Shown: piece after piece, positions 48,501 through 61,665 of the stretch
Numbering within the stretch: the stretch's first letter is position 1
Layout of the letters: each line of letters starts with the position of its first letter
Source: Parus major
Lineage: Eukaryota > Chordata > Aves > Passeriformes > Paridae
DNA length: 64,000 nt
Reading direction: 5' to 3'
Assembly: GCF_001522545.3 (NCBI RefSeq)
Contig: NC_031768.1
Span: 81,563,769 to 81,627,768 of the forward strand
The notes under the pieces: model-generated
Seen by the model: the letters and a program-made list of their open reading frames with translations, nothing else
Told to the model about the DNA's origin: nothing
Database searches by the model: none
Position numbers and translations under genes: made by a program

Positions 48501-51500
48501 CACAGTGGGTAATTATGCCAGTGTACCCAGTGCCTCAATTTGTGCATACGTTTTACATAATAAACATGCTAGAAATTGCCTCCTATTCCAATTCTTGATC
48601 TGGATGGGGGCACTGGGATGATGTACTGCACTTAGGGTTTCTTCAGTCATGCTCTGACTGCCTCCATGTTTCATGCCCTCTTGGATTTAAGCAACAGTGA
48701 AATCCCAAACGCCCAGGAAAAGGAAAACAGGCAATAACTTTTTTTTTGTACCTAAACCAGTTCTGGCTTCATCTCCTAATCCATCAAAAAGTGGCTTTAT
48801 TAAGTGACAGCTATGATTAAGTTAAAGCTTCTAAAATTGCTACCATGTATTATTATACTTGACTGACACAAATACTTGTGACACAGAATGAAACTAGAAC
48901 TTTTAAACTCACAGTGATGCACAGAGGCACAGACAGAGAAGCGTTCAAAAGAATGAGTTCAACTGGCAGACAATAGAAATCTACATCAGGTTCAAACCCA
49001 GAAACCACTGCCTCTCCTGTAAATTCAATTGCTTCTGTAACAACAAAATATTTGTGAGGAACTGTGGAGAAGAGCATCGCTGAATTCAAAGAAGCCTCTG
49101 AAGTTCAGAGCAGTCCTACACTATATTATACGTGTATTCCTGCTTAGATGCTCCAAGGATGCTTTTGGTTAGCTACTCTAATACCAGTATCTGCTTGATA
49201 CTGTCTTGGATGAACTGGAGGGAACGATTATTTGGGGAACAAATGATAGAAAAGGAAGGTGAGGAACCAAATGAAAGAACTGTATCAGAAAGGAGAGATG
49301 TCTGGAGAGGGTTATCAAGTATAAATTTACACTGTTGCTAACCTTCTACTTTTCACTGCTGCTTTAGAAAATCCTGATTTTTATACTTTCATTGCAGAAA
49401 TCATCTCCTTTTCCGACTAATTCTTTCTATAGAAAAAATATAACTATTGCAAAACCACTTCTCTCTAATCCTAGTACTATACTTCATTCAAGAAATGGAT
49501 AAAATTAAATCAGTCCACTGATGCTCATGTGGCATTCAGGGACTATTTGTTTCCCAGGGATCTTCTAAGAGGTTTTGTTTTTTTTTATCCTTTGTCTGAT
49601 ACCTACTGAGAGGCTTAGCAATGAAATTGCTTTACTGTCTGGAAAACTCAGCCATTAAAGTTATAGTCCCCAGAGCATTCCTTTCATTCCAATCCAAATA
49701 TTAATGGCCAGAAAACATCACATATGTGTAAGCTAACATCCTTTTGGTCAATCTAACAAGTACCCTTACTAGAGGCTGTTTGAAGATTTCCAGAGCCATG
49801 GCTTCTGTCCAACACATCTCAACTGAAACATCTTTGCTGTTGCTGTCAAATGGATGCAAACACAGTTGTTTTTGTGTGCTCCTGTTTCAAGCTGCACCCT
49901 GTTCTGTTTGGTTGGACCTGCTACAATGCTGTACCACTGCTACTTCTGGAAATGGCTGAATCCCCCCCAAAAAAAGAAGGCTGAGGAACATGCTCAAGCT
50001 TGGACCCTCATTATCCCCACTGTTAGATGTTACATGAAGTCCTAGTTGTTCTGCATAATTCCAGCTGGCTCCTTCCACTACTCATGTAGTGTGGACATGA
50101 GTAAGCACCTTCCATTCCGCAGTGTAGGCAAAGCCACCTCCTACCACCAGAAGCGCACAATACCATTACCTGAAGTGCAAGTACCCAAGAATTGAAACTA
50201 TATCAATTAGACATTTTTCTTTTCCCATTTGAAAGAGAATTTAGGGGTGGCTGCTGGCAATGCAAGGGTGTGTGTTTACAGGTTTCTCTTAATCAGAGCT
50301 ATCAGCAGCAACCACTTCACTGGAGACACACTGGAATTTGAAAGTGGTGACAAGGGAGCACCACTGCCGATTGATTTTGCAATGGTCATTCTGAAGGGGT
50401 TTTGTACATTGTTTTGACCAGCCATTTAGACAGGGAATTATGGGGATAAGAGATTACACAATTAGAACTAATATTCATTGAAAAGTACTTAGATACAAGC
50501 TCAATAAACTAAGATCTGTTTTCAGCTATTACTCAGCCTTTTGTACTATTACTACAGAAATGGATGATACACATGATCTCCTCTTTCACAGAAGCATTTT
50601 CTGATATAGGCTAATTATCAAGCAGAAACATATGGGATTGTAGGGCTTTTCTTTGCCCTGAAAATGTCAACAAATAAAAGTCTAGGGTTTTTTTTTTGGA
50701 GAGACTTATTTTTTTCCCTAACAACCATCATGAGCCTCTTTTGCATATTGTAAGGTGGTATATTCTGCAAGACTTCAACCACTGATACTGAAGCAAATTC
50801 AATGCATTTTGCACCTTCTCTCATGGGTTGTTCACTCTAAATGACCTTCATTTTATTATATTTTTTCTGTAACATTTTGAACATGACTGTAACATCCAAC
50901 TCCTATCTGCTCCAGATACTTTGTGTTAAATATGTGCCACTGCCAAATGTAGTCATTTTCCAGTGTCTTACCTTGAATCTGCTCTGGCAGCCTCTGTGTA
51001 TGTCTCCTCCGAGACAAGACTGGTTATTAAATTCCAGACATTAGGAAACAAATTTAGGCTCAGGACAATTTTTTCTACTAAACTTTTATCAGTTGCATGA
51101 ATGACTTTGTCTACAAACAGCAGCTCTCACAGATTTATATGCAGTTCGTGAGTCATAGATTTCACAACCAACAAAAAAGTTTTATTAGTGAAAAAGTGAG
51201 GATTTCCCAAAGCATCAGTTTGTGGTCAGTATTAGCTTAAATTGATTTCCCAGGAATAGGCGCATGAGATATTTGCACCCACAATCTAGTCATCTTTATT
51301 ATAGCCAACTGTTTGGTCCTTATCACCTGTACTGCCAAAGCCTTTTTCAGGCTTCACAAAGTAGAATAAGAGGATTGAAAGAAATTTAGCATTTCAATTA
51401 TGGAGATAAGTGAAATAAGATCCTCTAATTCTCTCAGCGTCCCAAACTGTGTAGTAAGACTAAAATATTAGTGTGTCTCTCTGCTGTTCTCCCCTCAAAG

Positions 51501-52969
51501 AAACCATGTGCATTGAGACACAGGTGTCAACATGGATCAATGGAATGGGAATGAAGTACCAGTATTCCCCAAAAGCAAATATAACAGAACTAGTTCAGCT
51601 TTGACCCATCAGCCCATTTTGTTCCAGAGAGCATCTGGAGCCTTCTAATTATGTCCTACTACTTTCTTAGTCCTACTGCCTGTGAAGATATCAAAGATGC
51701 GCTTCCTGGAGAAAGATTTGCTGGTTGCCCAGCACAACTCAAATGATAATAATAGGAAAAAATCTTCCAAGGGTAGAAAAAGCATTAATGTACTGTTTTT
51801 CTAAAGTATCTATTGATACATCAAGCTCATAAAGTTTATCTGGCACAAATTTTGACTGAAATATGTTTCCCTTCTATTTGTTCTTACCAAAGCATTAGCT
51901 TAACCATGCTTGCTCCGACAGTCCTTCGGGGGAAAGGATAATTTACTGAAATGCGTGAGTGGGAGACTGGCTGGTCTCCACATGTCTCCCGATGCCTCTG
52001 GAGACTATGACCATGCTCATCAGATAAGATGATGGTGTTTATGCCATTTAAGTAGCAGAGAGAACTGTCTGGCTCTCAGCTGTCACTGGAGAAAGTCACA
52101 GGTTTCCTACAGGAATGGTGACATATCAGCCACAGACATACAGGGGGATGACACTGAAAATGCTGATAAATGTCTTTGTCTTAGAGGTTTATATCCCTAG
52201 AGTATAATTTTCCAACCTCCACTCTTCTTACTCCATTTTTGATGAGAAAAAGGACGTCCCATATTTTACACTAGGAAAGAAAGAAATTTTCCTTAGTATC
52301 ATCATGAGTGTCTTCCAATGTGCTGATCATCCAACTAGTTCAACACTTCCTTAGTGTGGGGATTCCTAAGTAAACTGTGCTCTTCAGAGAACCCTCTCCC
52401 TGTTTAGCTTTTACACACTGATGTATATAACTGCAATAAGTGCAGCATTGAATTTTATTACTACCACTAGTAAATTTACTATGCAGTATTCAAGGGTAGC
52501 AGTGAAAACAACTATTTTTGACAATGTGTTTGTGCCATGTCCAACTTCATAACTGTCCCATTTACTTCCAGTTCAATAGTGTATTTATCTCCAGATGAAC
52601 TGCTGCTCATTGTTCCTGTGAGGATTAATCTGAGCAACATGCATTGTGGCTCTTGCCAACTTTTGCAAAGCAATATAATCCATCCTCCTTCTCACATCTT
52701 TCCTTTAGAGACACCCAGTGGGTTGGCTTCTGTTAACTAACTCTGCTCCTCAAACTCCACATGCTTATTGCTGCAGAGTTGTGATGCTGTACACAGCTCT
52801 TTTCTCCTACAGTGTAAAGGATCTCAATTAGGACATAATTGTCCACCCACTACTTTGAGTCCAAACTTGGTCCTTCCTTTTGTTAATCAAATTCTTACAT
52901 CTTTCCTTTCAGAATTCTTAGTGATGCTCCTGAGCTTTGTTTACCCTCCCAGTCACAAGAGCAGTGTTG

Positions 52970-53270
52970 GGGTGTGACTCGGGCACGCTCAATCCCTCCT
53001 CCACTATTTTGTGCCACGGGAAGGCTAAGCAGGCTTGATGTGCTCTTGGAAGAGCTCCAGCTGAATGACTGGCAGAAAGCAAAGGCGGCATGTAGGTAAC
53101 ACAGAGCACAGAGTCATTGCGTGTTAGCAGTGCACACCAAGCATCAGCCCCGTGGGGAGCACGGCAGAGCACACCCGTGTCGCAGTCTGCACAGAACCAA
53201 CGGGACCTCTCACCAGAGAGTCAACCCCCAGAAATAACACTCACAGCTTCCACCGCCTTCTGTATCTCTG
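52970..53270. other. CpG-rich, GC-richer patch
   Basis: About eleven CpG dinucleotides fall in roughly 300 bp (for example ACTCGGGCACGCT, CACGGG, GGCGGC, TTGCGTG, CCCCGTGG, CCGTGTCGCA, AACGGG), far denser than the surroundings, where CpG is nearly absent. A minus frame stays open from 53172 to 52918 (84 codons). Its translation matches no family I know. Candidates are a diverged or lineage-specific exon, a small regulatory element, or an unrecognised mobile element that has not yet lost its CpGs. Confidence 0.5.
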
Positions 53271-54024
53271 ACTAAAGCCACTAGTCCATGCTTATGGGGC
53301 AGAGAGCATTCCACATCCTTCTTTGCTCCAGTTTTATAGTCTTTTTGTCAGGGGCAACAAAAATTATCAAAGATATCAAGGATTTCAGCCCAGCAATTGT
53401 TAGAAAAGGATCTGCAATTTGTTGGCCTTCACAGCTTGCAAAACTAGAGTGGTGTCACTTTCACTATCCTCCACCTTCCTGGAGAATTCTAGCCTTGGTG
53501 AGGCAGGCTTTGAAGTGTTTCACTCTCCTCCTCCGTGTATTTTCTCTGTTCCTTTTAACTCCTCCTCTGAATCCTGTTCAGCAATCCCTTTGTTCTGACA
53601 GCACTTGCAAGAGGGCTTTTTTATGCCTGGTTTCATCTAGCTGGGAATAACCACAGAAACCTGATGTCACCTCCCCTGACCCAGAGACTGCATCTTAACT
53701 GAGCCCAGAGATATCCACTGGTTATATCAGAGAGGACTAATCTAAAAAAGGCTTGTCATTAGGCTTATTGCAAATATATCCACCACCTGATCTTAAGGTT
53801 TAAATTCAAACCACTCCTTCTAAAAAAATACAGAAAATGTAACTACAAACAAAAGAAAAGTAATTACAATGAAAGACATCTGGGAATTATAATTGTGCTG
53901 TATTTTCAAGTGCCCTCATGGGCATAAATATACATTTTTGCTTTTGTGCTATATACAAGGAAATAAAATATACCAGTTCAGAATCGTGTTGGCAGGAAAT
54001 CTCTATGCTTTTTAATTTTGGCAG

Positions 54025-54052
54025 GATGCTAAATATTAGATGCTAAATATTA
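54025..54052. repeat. 14-bp tandem duplication
   Basis: GATGCTAAATATTA occurs exactly twice in a row. A local slippage product. Confidence 0.8.
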
Positions 54053-56812
54053 TTTGACCTCATAACTCTCAGGAAAACAATGCGTACTTAAAGCACAGAA
54101 ATAATTGCTCTACTTGAGTATGTCTAGCTTTCCTACATTTAAAGGCAATTCACCATCTGAAGACATTTCCAAATTGAATTGTTCTAACATTTAATCCCAC
54201 ACCTCCAATGACAACAGGATAGAATTTTTCTGTGGTTTCTTTCTTAATATTTCTCAGTACTCTTTAGATGAATTCTTAGTGAGTTAATACTTACATCTGC
54301 TTTATATACCCACAGCTCTTCAACACAGTGAAAGCTAATTTCTGTCCTTAGGTTTATATCTTGGGGACTTTAGAAACCTGCAAATCTTTCTATTATTCTG
54401 TGTGTCTGCTCAGAATATATTTATATACACATTATGCTTATGCTATGGTTGTATAATGTCTCTTTTGACTTTACACAGCAGCTCAGCAAGAATATGGTCA
54501 TATTCAGTAGATGCAAGGATGTGTATTTATTTTTATAGGAAAAGTTTTACATCTTCAGTTCTTCCCCTAAAGTATTAATCCTCTTTCTGAGCCACCACCC
54601 TGAAGAATTAAGTCACTGAAAACAGAGATAAAGGCAAACACAAGGAAAAAAAATAATAAGGTGTAGTTTTGAAAAGTACTTTACATAATACTTGTAAAGC
54701 TCACTACCAGGAACACACCATTGAGGGAATCTCATGATAGACATAAAAATGAATAGTACCCTTTAATGCCTTCACCATCTAGACATGTTTCACAAGGATA
54801 TGACATGTGGTGGGGTTTTTTTAACCAAAAAATTCCCCTTACTCACTCTGCCTGCAAAGAAAGCTGAAATTTCTTACATTTAATTTGGCCTCTTATATTA
54901 GATTTGGTCTCTCCCCACATCAGCAGTTAACACCTCCCTCCCCTGATCAACAGGCTCTGAAAGGGAGTGATGTTTAATGGGAACATTTTGGAAAAAACTG
55001 AGCATGGGTGAGCTGGGAGAAGGAAATGAAGAGACTAAAAGAGTGTTTAATGGGAATGCCTCCTGGAAATGCCTCTCCTTCAGGTAATATCGTAGGGTAT
55101 CACCTTACAGTTACTCTAGGTCAGGACATCATGGGGACAGTTTCCCTATGTCACCAGACCCCTGAACCCTCCATAATCCTTGATGGGTAGGCAAACAATG
55201 TCTGATCTTCTTGAAAAAACCTTTATGGGTGAAATTAGCTCTGGAGTATTAAGTGTTAGCATCAGAATGCAATGTGTAACCAAATGTTTGATACTAGTGA
55301 GCTTGCTCAAAAAAATGGATGCAAATTTCATCTTACTCACTCTTGAGATTCATGGCTGCAGGGTGTCTGTCACAATCACAGCTAAAGCTGAACAGTGATA
55401 GATCAGATTTATGACAAGGTTCAGGCATTATGTTTTAGCAGGAATACTTATCAGACTGGACAGAAATTAAAAATCTCCTCTATGTTTTAACACTTGGCAG
55501 GAGAAATAGCAAAAAATAAATCACTTTGAAGATGATATTTCTGGTATGATTAACATCTTCCTGACCAGCAAGTCCTAAAACACTCTGACCAGGATAATGT
55601 ATTTTCCTATTTTACACAAACATACACACACAATCTATACAGGCAACAGAGTTAAGGTTGCCATGGGAACTTTACTTCCAGATTTTTTGGGTTTGTATAA
55701 TGAAAATAACACAAGTACAATGTTGTAATGATTCAGTTTTGCCTTGTAATTGATTATGTTCACATTTTCTTTGGGTGAGAACTCTGTTTATCTGATGGGT
55801 ACAGCCCAATGTGATAACTTTATTCAACATTTCCAAAAGTTGGTTTTCTAAGCAGAGGATATTTTAAACTTGAGTCACTGTGACTACAGTGCAGTATAGA
55901 AAGCACTGCATCAGTGTTAAACCAGGTGGTTCAGCTGCCAGTAAGGTAACTTCCACAGCAGCAATGAACTCAGCATAAGCTCTGCCATTGCACTGCAGGC
56001 TGTGTCAGCTCTGGCACAGGCTGATGCTGAGGTATGGAAAGAACCAGAACACTTCTGGGATCTGATTCCTCCCCTCCAGCAGTACCTATCACCCCACAAT
56101 TCACCATGGGGAGCACCAGCAGTCCCCAGCCTTGGTCACCAGGGTTGCCCTCAACTCACTGTTTCTTGGCTCGTCTCTTTTCTTTTCCTATGTTCTCTCA
56201 GGTCGAGTCCCAACTTCTTCCAGATGTTCTGAAAACTTGAGTTAGCTCTGAGCATAGGAATGCACCCAGACTCCTCACTCTAAACTTAGACTCTGGGTTT
56301 TCAGAAGAGCTGACCTACAAACCTCATTGATATTAACGACTGAAAGTGTGCAGCAAACAGCCTTCATCAACAAGTCATCCAGACAAGGGCTTTTGTCTCT
56401 TGTAGAAGTTGCATAAAGTTATCAGAAAAGAAGAATGGTTCTTGGAGCCCTTTGTCTTTTCAGTATTGCTCGCCTTTAGAGCAAGACATGCTATTTAAAT
56501 AAGCAGCTGCCTTTCCTCCCCATTTGAACGTGTTGCTTCCTCAAGAGACCTGGACCTTGCCGTCGGCTGTTTGCAAAGCAGAGGATACTCACCCTGAGTA
56601 TGGAGAGATCATTATCGATCTAATTCCAGTCATGGGCCACCGCTGACCCCAAGAACATGAGCTTCAAAGCCTGCATTTTATATACATGTACAGAGACTGC
56701 TGTCAGTGCTGAAGACATGGAAAATGGGCTTTTTGAAGAGCTGGCTCATTTATTGAAGGGGAAAGGAACTGAAAACTTTCAAGTTTTTGGCACTGTAATT
56801 AAATAATATAAA

Positions 56813-56830
56813 ACATATATATATATATGT
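56813..56830. repeat. Short AT palindromic run
   Basis: ACATATATATATATATGT is a perfect palindrome made of AT repeats. A simple repeat with no attached element. Confidence 0.8.
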
Positions 56831-57785
56831 CCGTATTGAGGAAGGAGTTTAGTTAAAATATTCAGTATAAGTCTCCTCCCTAAAGGGATAGCACTTAATA
56901 CATGTTAAAATATAATTGTATAATTGGAACTCAAGTGTTTGGGTTATGTAAAAGGTGCTGTAGGCGTATCAGCTTAGACAGAGGTAATTAGATCTTGTAT
57001 ATTAACATTTTTCCCTTAAAGGGATAATCAGCAATACTTTTAGTGGTGGAGATGCTCAAGCCTAGAAGCTTGGTGGGAAAAGGTGCCTCCTTTAGCCCTC
57101 TGTTTGCTTTGTTCCTGCCTCTGTCACTCACTGGGCTGAAAGAATATTTCTGCAGTACAGTACTTGCTTAATACAATCCCCTCTGGGTGCCCACACAATG
57201 GCAATACTGCCACAGCTTTTGGTGAAATCAGCATTGAACTGAATCACCTTCAAGCATCAATCATGGTGCCATAAATAGGACTAGGTAGTGGCATTAAATA
57301 ATGCAATACCTGGCCTATATATTTTGTAATGGATCATGCACTGAAGCCATAGAAGCCTATTCCTTCAGGCTAGGAATAGAATAAATGAGAGCTCTATTGT
57401 CTCCTTGAGTCAAGGGTTAACATTTTTATACAAATTAGAGTAAACAGCCACACACCACTGCTTAGCTCAGTCAGCCTGAAGGATACAATAACAACAAATA
57501 TGGTTTTACTCACAGGGGGCTGAATGACAATCAATGGCACTACAGCTTTGGAGTATCCAATTGAAGCCCTTGAAAAATCAAGTGGGTGCACAGGAAGATG
57601 GGCTACTATGTCATCATAGGATGAATATAGGAGAATGTTATGGATTTCTTGGATTTTCAAGTACATTGTAAAGTTTTCTAGAGAAAAGGAGGTTTTTATT
57701 TTGAAAACAGAACACTGCATCTTTAGAAACTGGAACAGCAGAGCACAAATTAAAGCTGGTTTTGGTTTTTAGAATTTTTCTTTTT

Positions 57786-57839
57786 AAGATAAAAGAAGAA
57801 ATGTACAGTTCCAAGATAAAAGAAGAAATGTACAGTTCC
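57786..57839. repeat. Exact 27-bp tandem duplication
   Basis: A 27-bp unit, from AAGATAAAAG to CAGTTCC, is present twice in direct succession (57786-57812 and 57813-57839) with no mismatch. Because 27 is a multiple of three, open frames on both strands pass through it, but neither frame looks coding. The absence of differences suggests a recent origin. Confidence 0.95.
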
Positions 57840-60800
57840 TCAAGCCAGGAAAATAAAACACAGCCAAACAAACCACCCACACTACTGCTCCAGGTATTTT
57901 CTAATTTCATCGTTGTTATCCATGCTTGTCTTTCATACATACAAGAAAAACATTCCAGGAAAGAAATTCCAAGAAAACCCAGACTTTAAGCTTCTCATTG
58001 AAAAGTTCATATCAAACTTTGGAATCCAACAAAAATCTCAACTGAAATCAAGAGAAGGTTAATCCAAACCAATAATATTTCTCTGATTTCATATTTCTCC
58101 TTTCATGCCTGCTGAAGACCTCCCAGTCTCTATACTACTCATATGAGGCTTTTGAAAGAGTTGGAGAACAGTACAGATGTCTTGTGTCTAGGTGAGCCAA
58201 AGCCTCTCTTGGTACCTGAAGGGTTTTGGCTTTGTTCTTAATGTCTCAAAAGATAGGACTTGTGGATTGAAATGGCTGGGTAGCCTAAACAGAGATCTCT
58301 CTTCAATGCTTATCTGCATTGATATAAGAGGCAAGAAGAAGGGAAGAAGTGTCAGCAAGACCCATAGAACAAGCTCCCTTGTTGACCCTTATTTTTACCC
58401 ACACCACATATATGACAGAGATGGACAACCCATTTCCAGAGGCAACAAATATCAAACAGCTCGATACAGTTTTTCCCTACGGCTAATGACTAGAAGTTCT
58501 CAATACACTTGATAAAATATTTTCTTAAATGAAGATATTTAGAACAGAAAAATATATAGCAACAGTTACAGAGCTCCTTAAAATAATTCCAAGCCTTTTC
58601 CACTTGCCAGCTTTCCAAAGTTCATCTCTTCTGAAGCGTGGGATTGCACTCAAACCCGATCTTTGTAGACAGCAGCCGAGCACAACAGTGCACCTTGGAG
58701 CAGAGAGTAGCAGCAAGTCAATGTGTCTCTAAGCAGTCTGCCCCCTCCTTAGGGGTCAAGTGGTAGCTCAGAGCAAGCTGCTAAATGGTTGTTTGTATAA
58801 TCTCTGCAGGCAAGCAGAGTGGCGTATCTACAGCCAAAGAAGGGATGAAAACAGCTGTAGTTGATAGCAAATGCTGCCAGAAGGTCACCACCACCTGGAG
58901 GGTGGTTGTTTCAAACCAAAAAGTTGTTGAGCTCAGGCATATCTCTACTCATTTAGATCATCTAATTATACCTCATATTTTTAGCATTAGTGAACACACA
59001 CTGAAAAAAATAGAGTGTTTTTCTCTTCTTTTAGGATCTCACCTGCTAAACCATAAATATGAACCTGTAAGGTCTTTTTCTTTTGGGAATGGCACTGCAA
59101 CTTTAAGCAGTATTATATAATCATGTGTTGGACATAGAATTATTCTGCTTGCACACCACAGGTTCAAGAACACTGTTATAAAGGGGAGAAATTCACTTTA
59201 TTTTCAAAACTTCACACAGAGAAAATATAATTTGAAGAGTTACAAGTTCAAAAAATGTACAGCTCTTTCCAGTTTTCAACACCTTCTCTTTTGTCCTGCT
59301 ACAGCTTCATTATTTTCTTACCCTTTGCAGTACATGGCAGTCTTTTGGAATGAAAAGAAACCCTTCCACATTAGTCACAACAGGAAAATGAATTTTGCTT
59401 TGCAGCTGGTGAATGAAGATTATCAGAACTTTTATTCACATGCAGAAGATAAGAATATAATAGCTAAGGAACACTGATGCAATGCTGTGTTTACTCTAAT
59501 TTATCACTTTTTCAAGCCGTGACTTATACTCAAAAGAGCTACCTAATTCATGACTGCAGTAGCAGTTTTGTAAGTTTTGTGCTGTAAATTCAGCTAAAAT
59601 CCAACAGATACCAGGGGACCACATGTAGTGTTATACTTAATACTCATTTGACGCTTTGTGGAGCTATTTTATAAGAGGAAAAGCAAGAGAAGACATGGCC
59701 TTGTGCCCCTTAAAAAGGCAGCAATATGTTCAGAACAAATAACCAAATTTCTTTAGGTATGAAGTCTGACTGAGATCTGAGAAAAGCATCTCAATAAAAA
59801 GCCCTAACCCTAATTTCTGCAGCTAAACTCCACCAAGGAATAGAGTCTTACTAAATGCTGTCCCTTGGTCTTTTAATCAGTCATTTACAAAGTTTAGCCA
59901 AATCTGGAATTATTAACATGGAGGTATTTCACTACAACACAATATCAATTTTAGTTTGTGTCTCTGCATCACCTTCTCAACATCTAACTACAGGAATAAA
60001 TTATGCAGGAAAATAAAAAAAGAATCTGCTCCCTTTCCTTGCCTTATTTTAATTTTAGTTGTAATTAATTCAAGGAGTTAAAGCCTTCTTAATAAAGAAA
60101 TGCTTAAAATACATTAACTAGATTTAACTTATTAGGATTTTGAAAACAAGTCATGTTATTATTTACTGCAGCATTCAAAGACCTGTTTGACTTCTTACTC
60201 TTGCATAAGAACTTTCAGGGATGTGACAACATGAATTTTCTATATAAGGCAAATAGACCTCTGCATCACAAACATTTTTGACACTTTCAAATGCATTTTA
60301 CAGCCTTAAACAGACATTCCACTTCTCCCACCCACCCACCATCATCCAAGGCCTACAGTCACCAAAGTTTCAGAATTAAGAGTGGGAGTATTAGTAATCT
60401 ACCAGGTAAATGCAGAGTTTAGTGACCTGTTTGTTTGTATGTCCATATATATAACAGGGTATGGACACATCCTTATTCCTGTCTGCAATTCTCTCTAGAA
60501 GCGCCCTCCTAACTTCCTTACCCAAACCAACCACGTCAATTGACCTGGGGTCTAACAGTGAATTTTAAGTAAAAGCCAGGAACAGCAGAGAAGGCACATA
60601 TGCATAGTGGAGAAGTAAAGTAAAGCAAAGGAGGAAATAAGGCAAAGGCTGAATAAAGGAAGCACTGGAGAAAAAGCAATTCTGCATGGGCAGATCCTTA
60701 GGAGGTACTTAATTCCTGACAAAAGCAAAGGGGGTTGGTACCTAATTATCTCAAGGATCTTCCCCTTAGAGTCTCACAAACTCTTCCTGAACTTATTTAG

Positions 60801-61130
60801 AAATGAAAGCATAAAAGGTGGTGCCATACCCCTGTTACAGAAGTCCCTACCATCCTGGTCCCTGGCAACACCCCCAGCTTTAATCAGCAGAGGCCAAATC
60901 AACTTCCTATGTATGTTCTATTAGATCAATGGAGGAAAAGGGAACAACATTCAGAACTTTCAACTTCCTTTCCCTAGTATTAAACCCTGAATTGTGCTTT
61001 CCATATTTCCTTCTGTTTTAGCTGCAGTGATATTTCACCTAGGATTACTTAAATCCAAACCATTTCTTCTGCAAAAAGAGGTGTCCAGCTGCATGCTAAA
61101 TCACCTCTCATTTCTCCTGCTTTAGTGAAA

Positions 61131-61190
61131 TTTGGATGAGGTCATTTATAGAGGTTCTTTTCAATCAACGTTTCTAAGATTCTGTGATTA
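61131..61190 (+). mobile_element. Possible CR1 3' tip
   Basis: 'ttggatgaggtcatttatagaggttcttttcaatcaacg' followed by TTTCTAAGATTCTGTGATT fits the last 60 bp of CR1 in sense (…gatgatctttagaggtcccttccaacc…ATTCTGTGATT). Short and diverged. Confidence 0.5.
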
Positions 61191-61604
61191 CTTTGTATGT
61201 GTTCTTATAATGTGAGATGACCCATTCCTATTTGGGTTCGTTTTTTTTTATGGATAACTGAAGACAGTAGAAGAAAACTCATCAGACTACAGGAGAACTA
61301 ATTCTCATCTAATAAGAGAAACTTTATTAACTCATGGAGCCCTATAATGTCCCTCCTGGTGAATAAAAAGCAGTCAAGAAACAGCTGGTGTTTGCATGCG
61401 GAATGTGGATTAGTTTGAGAGCATCTCTATTTCTCTGGCTCAGCACACAGAAAGTTTTTATTCCAATTGCACAGGAAAGTAGTAGTTGCTAATGCTCTGG
61501 GGGAAAAGTGGTGCAATCTAGTATCAGTAAGAGATTTGTACATCAGATCCATCCAGATTAGGCAATCATAGACAGCAAATTAAACCTCTGTTTTAGGAAG
61601 CTGC

Positions 61605-61665
61605 CTCCAACACAAGGAGCAATAGCCTGAGGTTCAAGTCCCAGCTCTGTGAAGATGTTATTCCC
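61605..61665 (+). mobile_element. MIR/CORE-SINE relic, tRNA-derived head
   Basis: 'aaggagcaatagcctgaggttcaagtcccagctctgtg' parallels the MIR head (…ggagccaggagacctgggttcaagtcccagctctgcc…). GGTTCAAGTCC at 61631-61641 fits the RNA polymerase III B box. No matching A box or tRNA fold is present, so it is a SINE remnant rather than a tRNA gene. Confidence 0.55.

Larger units (their letters stand above)
45506..61104. other. 15.6 kb without recognised CR1, LTR or gene
   Basis: The longest stretch with no interspersed repeat I can name. Inside are a 16-A run (47267-47282), the CpG-rich patch (52970-53270), a 14-bp tandem pair (54025-54052), an AT run (56813-56830), a 27-bp duplication (57786-57839) and two CCCTAA units (59802-59813). 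Frames up to 120 codons (53288-53650 plus; 57394-57720 minus; 58785-59120 plus) show no domain or coding signature I recognise. Confidence 0.5.

Noticed and set aside
53288..53650. 120-codon plus-strand open frame with a hydrophobic start
   Set aside because: No domain recognised, ordinary AT-rich composition and no splice or promoter context. This length arises by chance in 64 kb.
58741..58800. tRNA-like GTGGTAGCTCAGAGC string
   Set aside because: No B box at the right distance, no acceptor stem or anticodon arm can be drawn.
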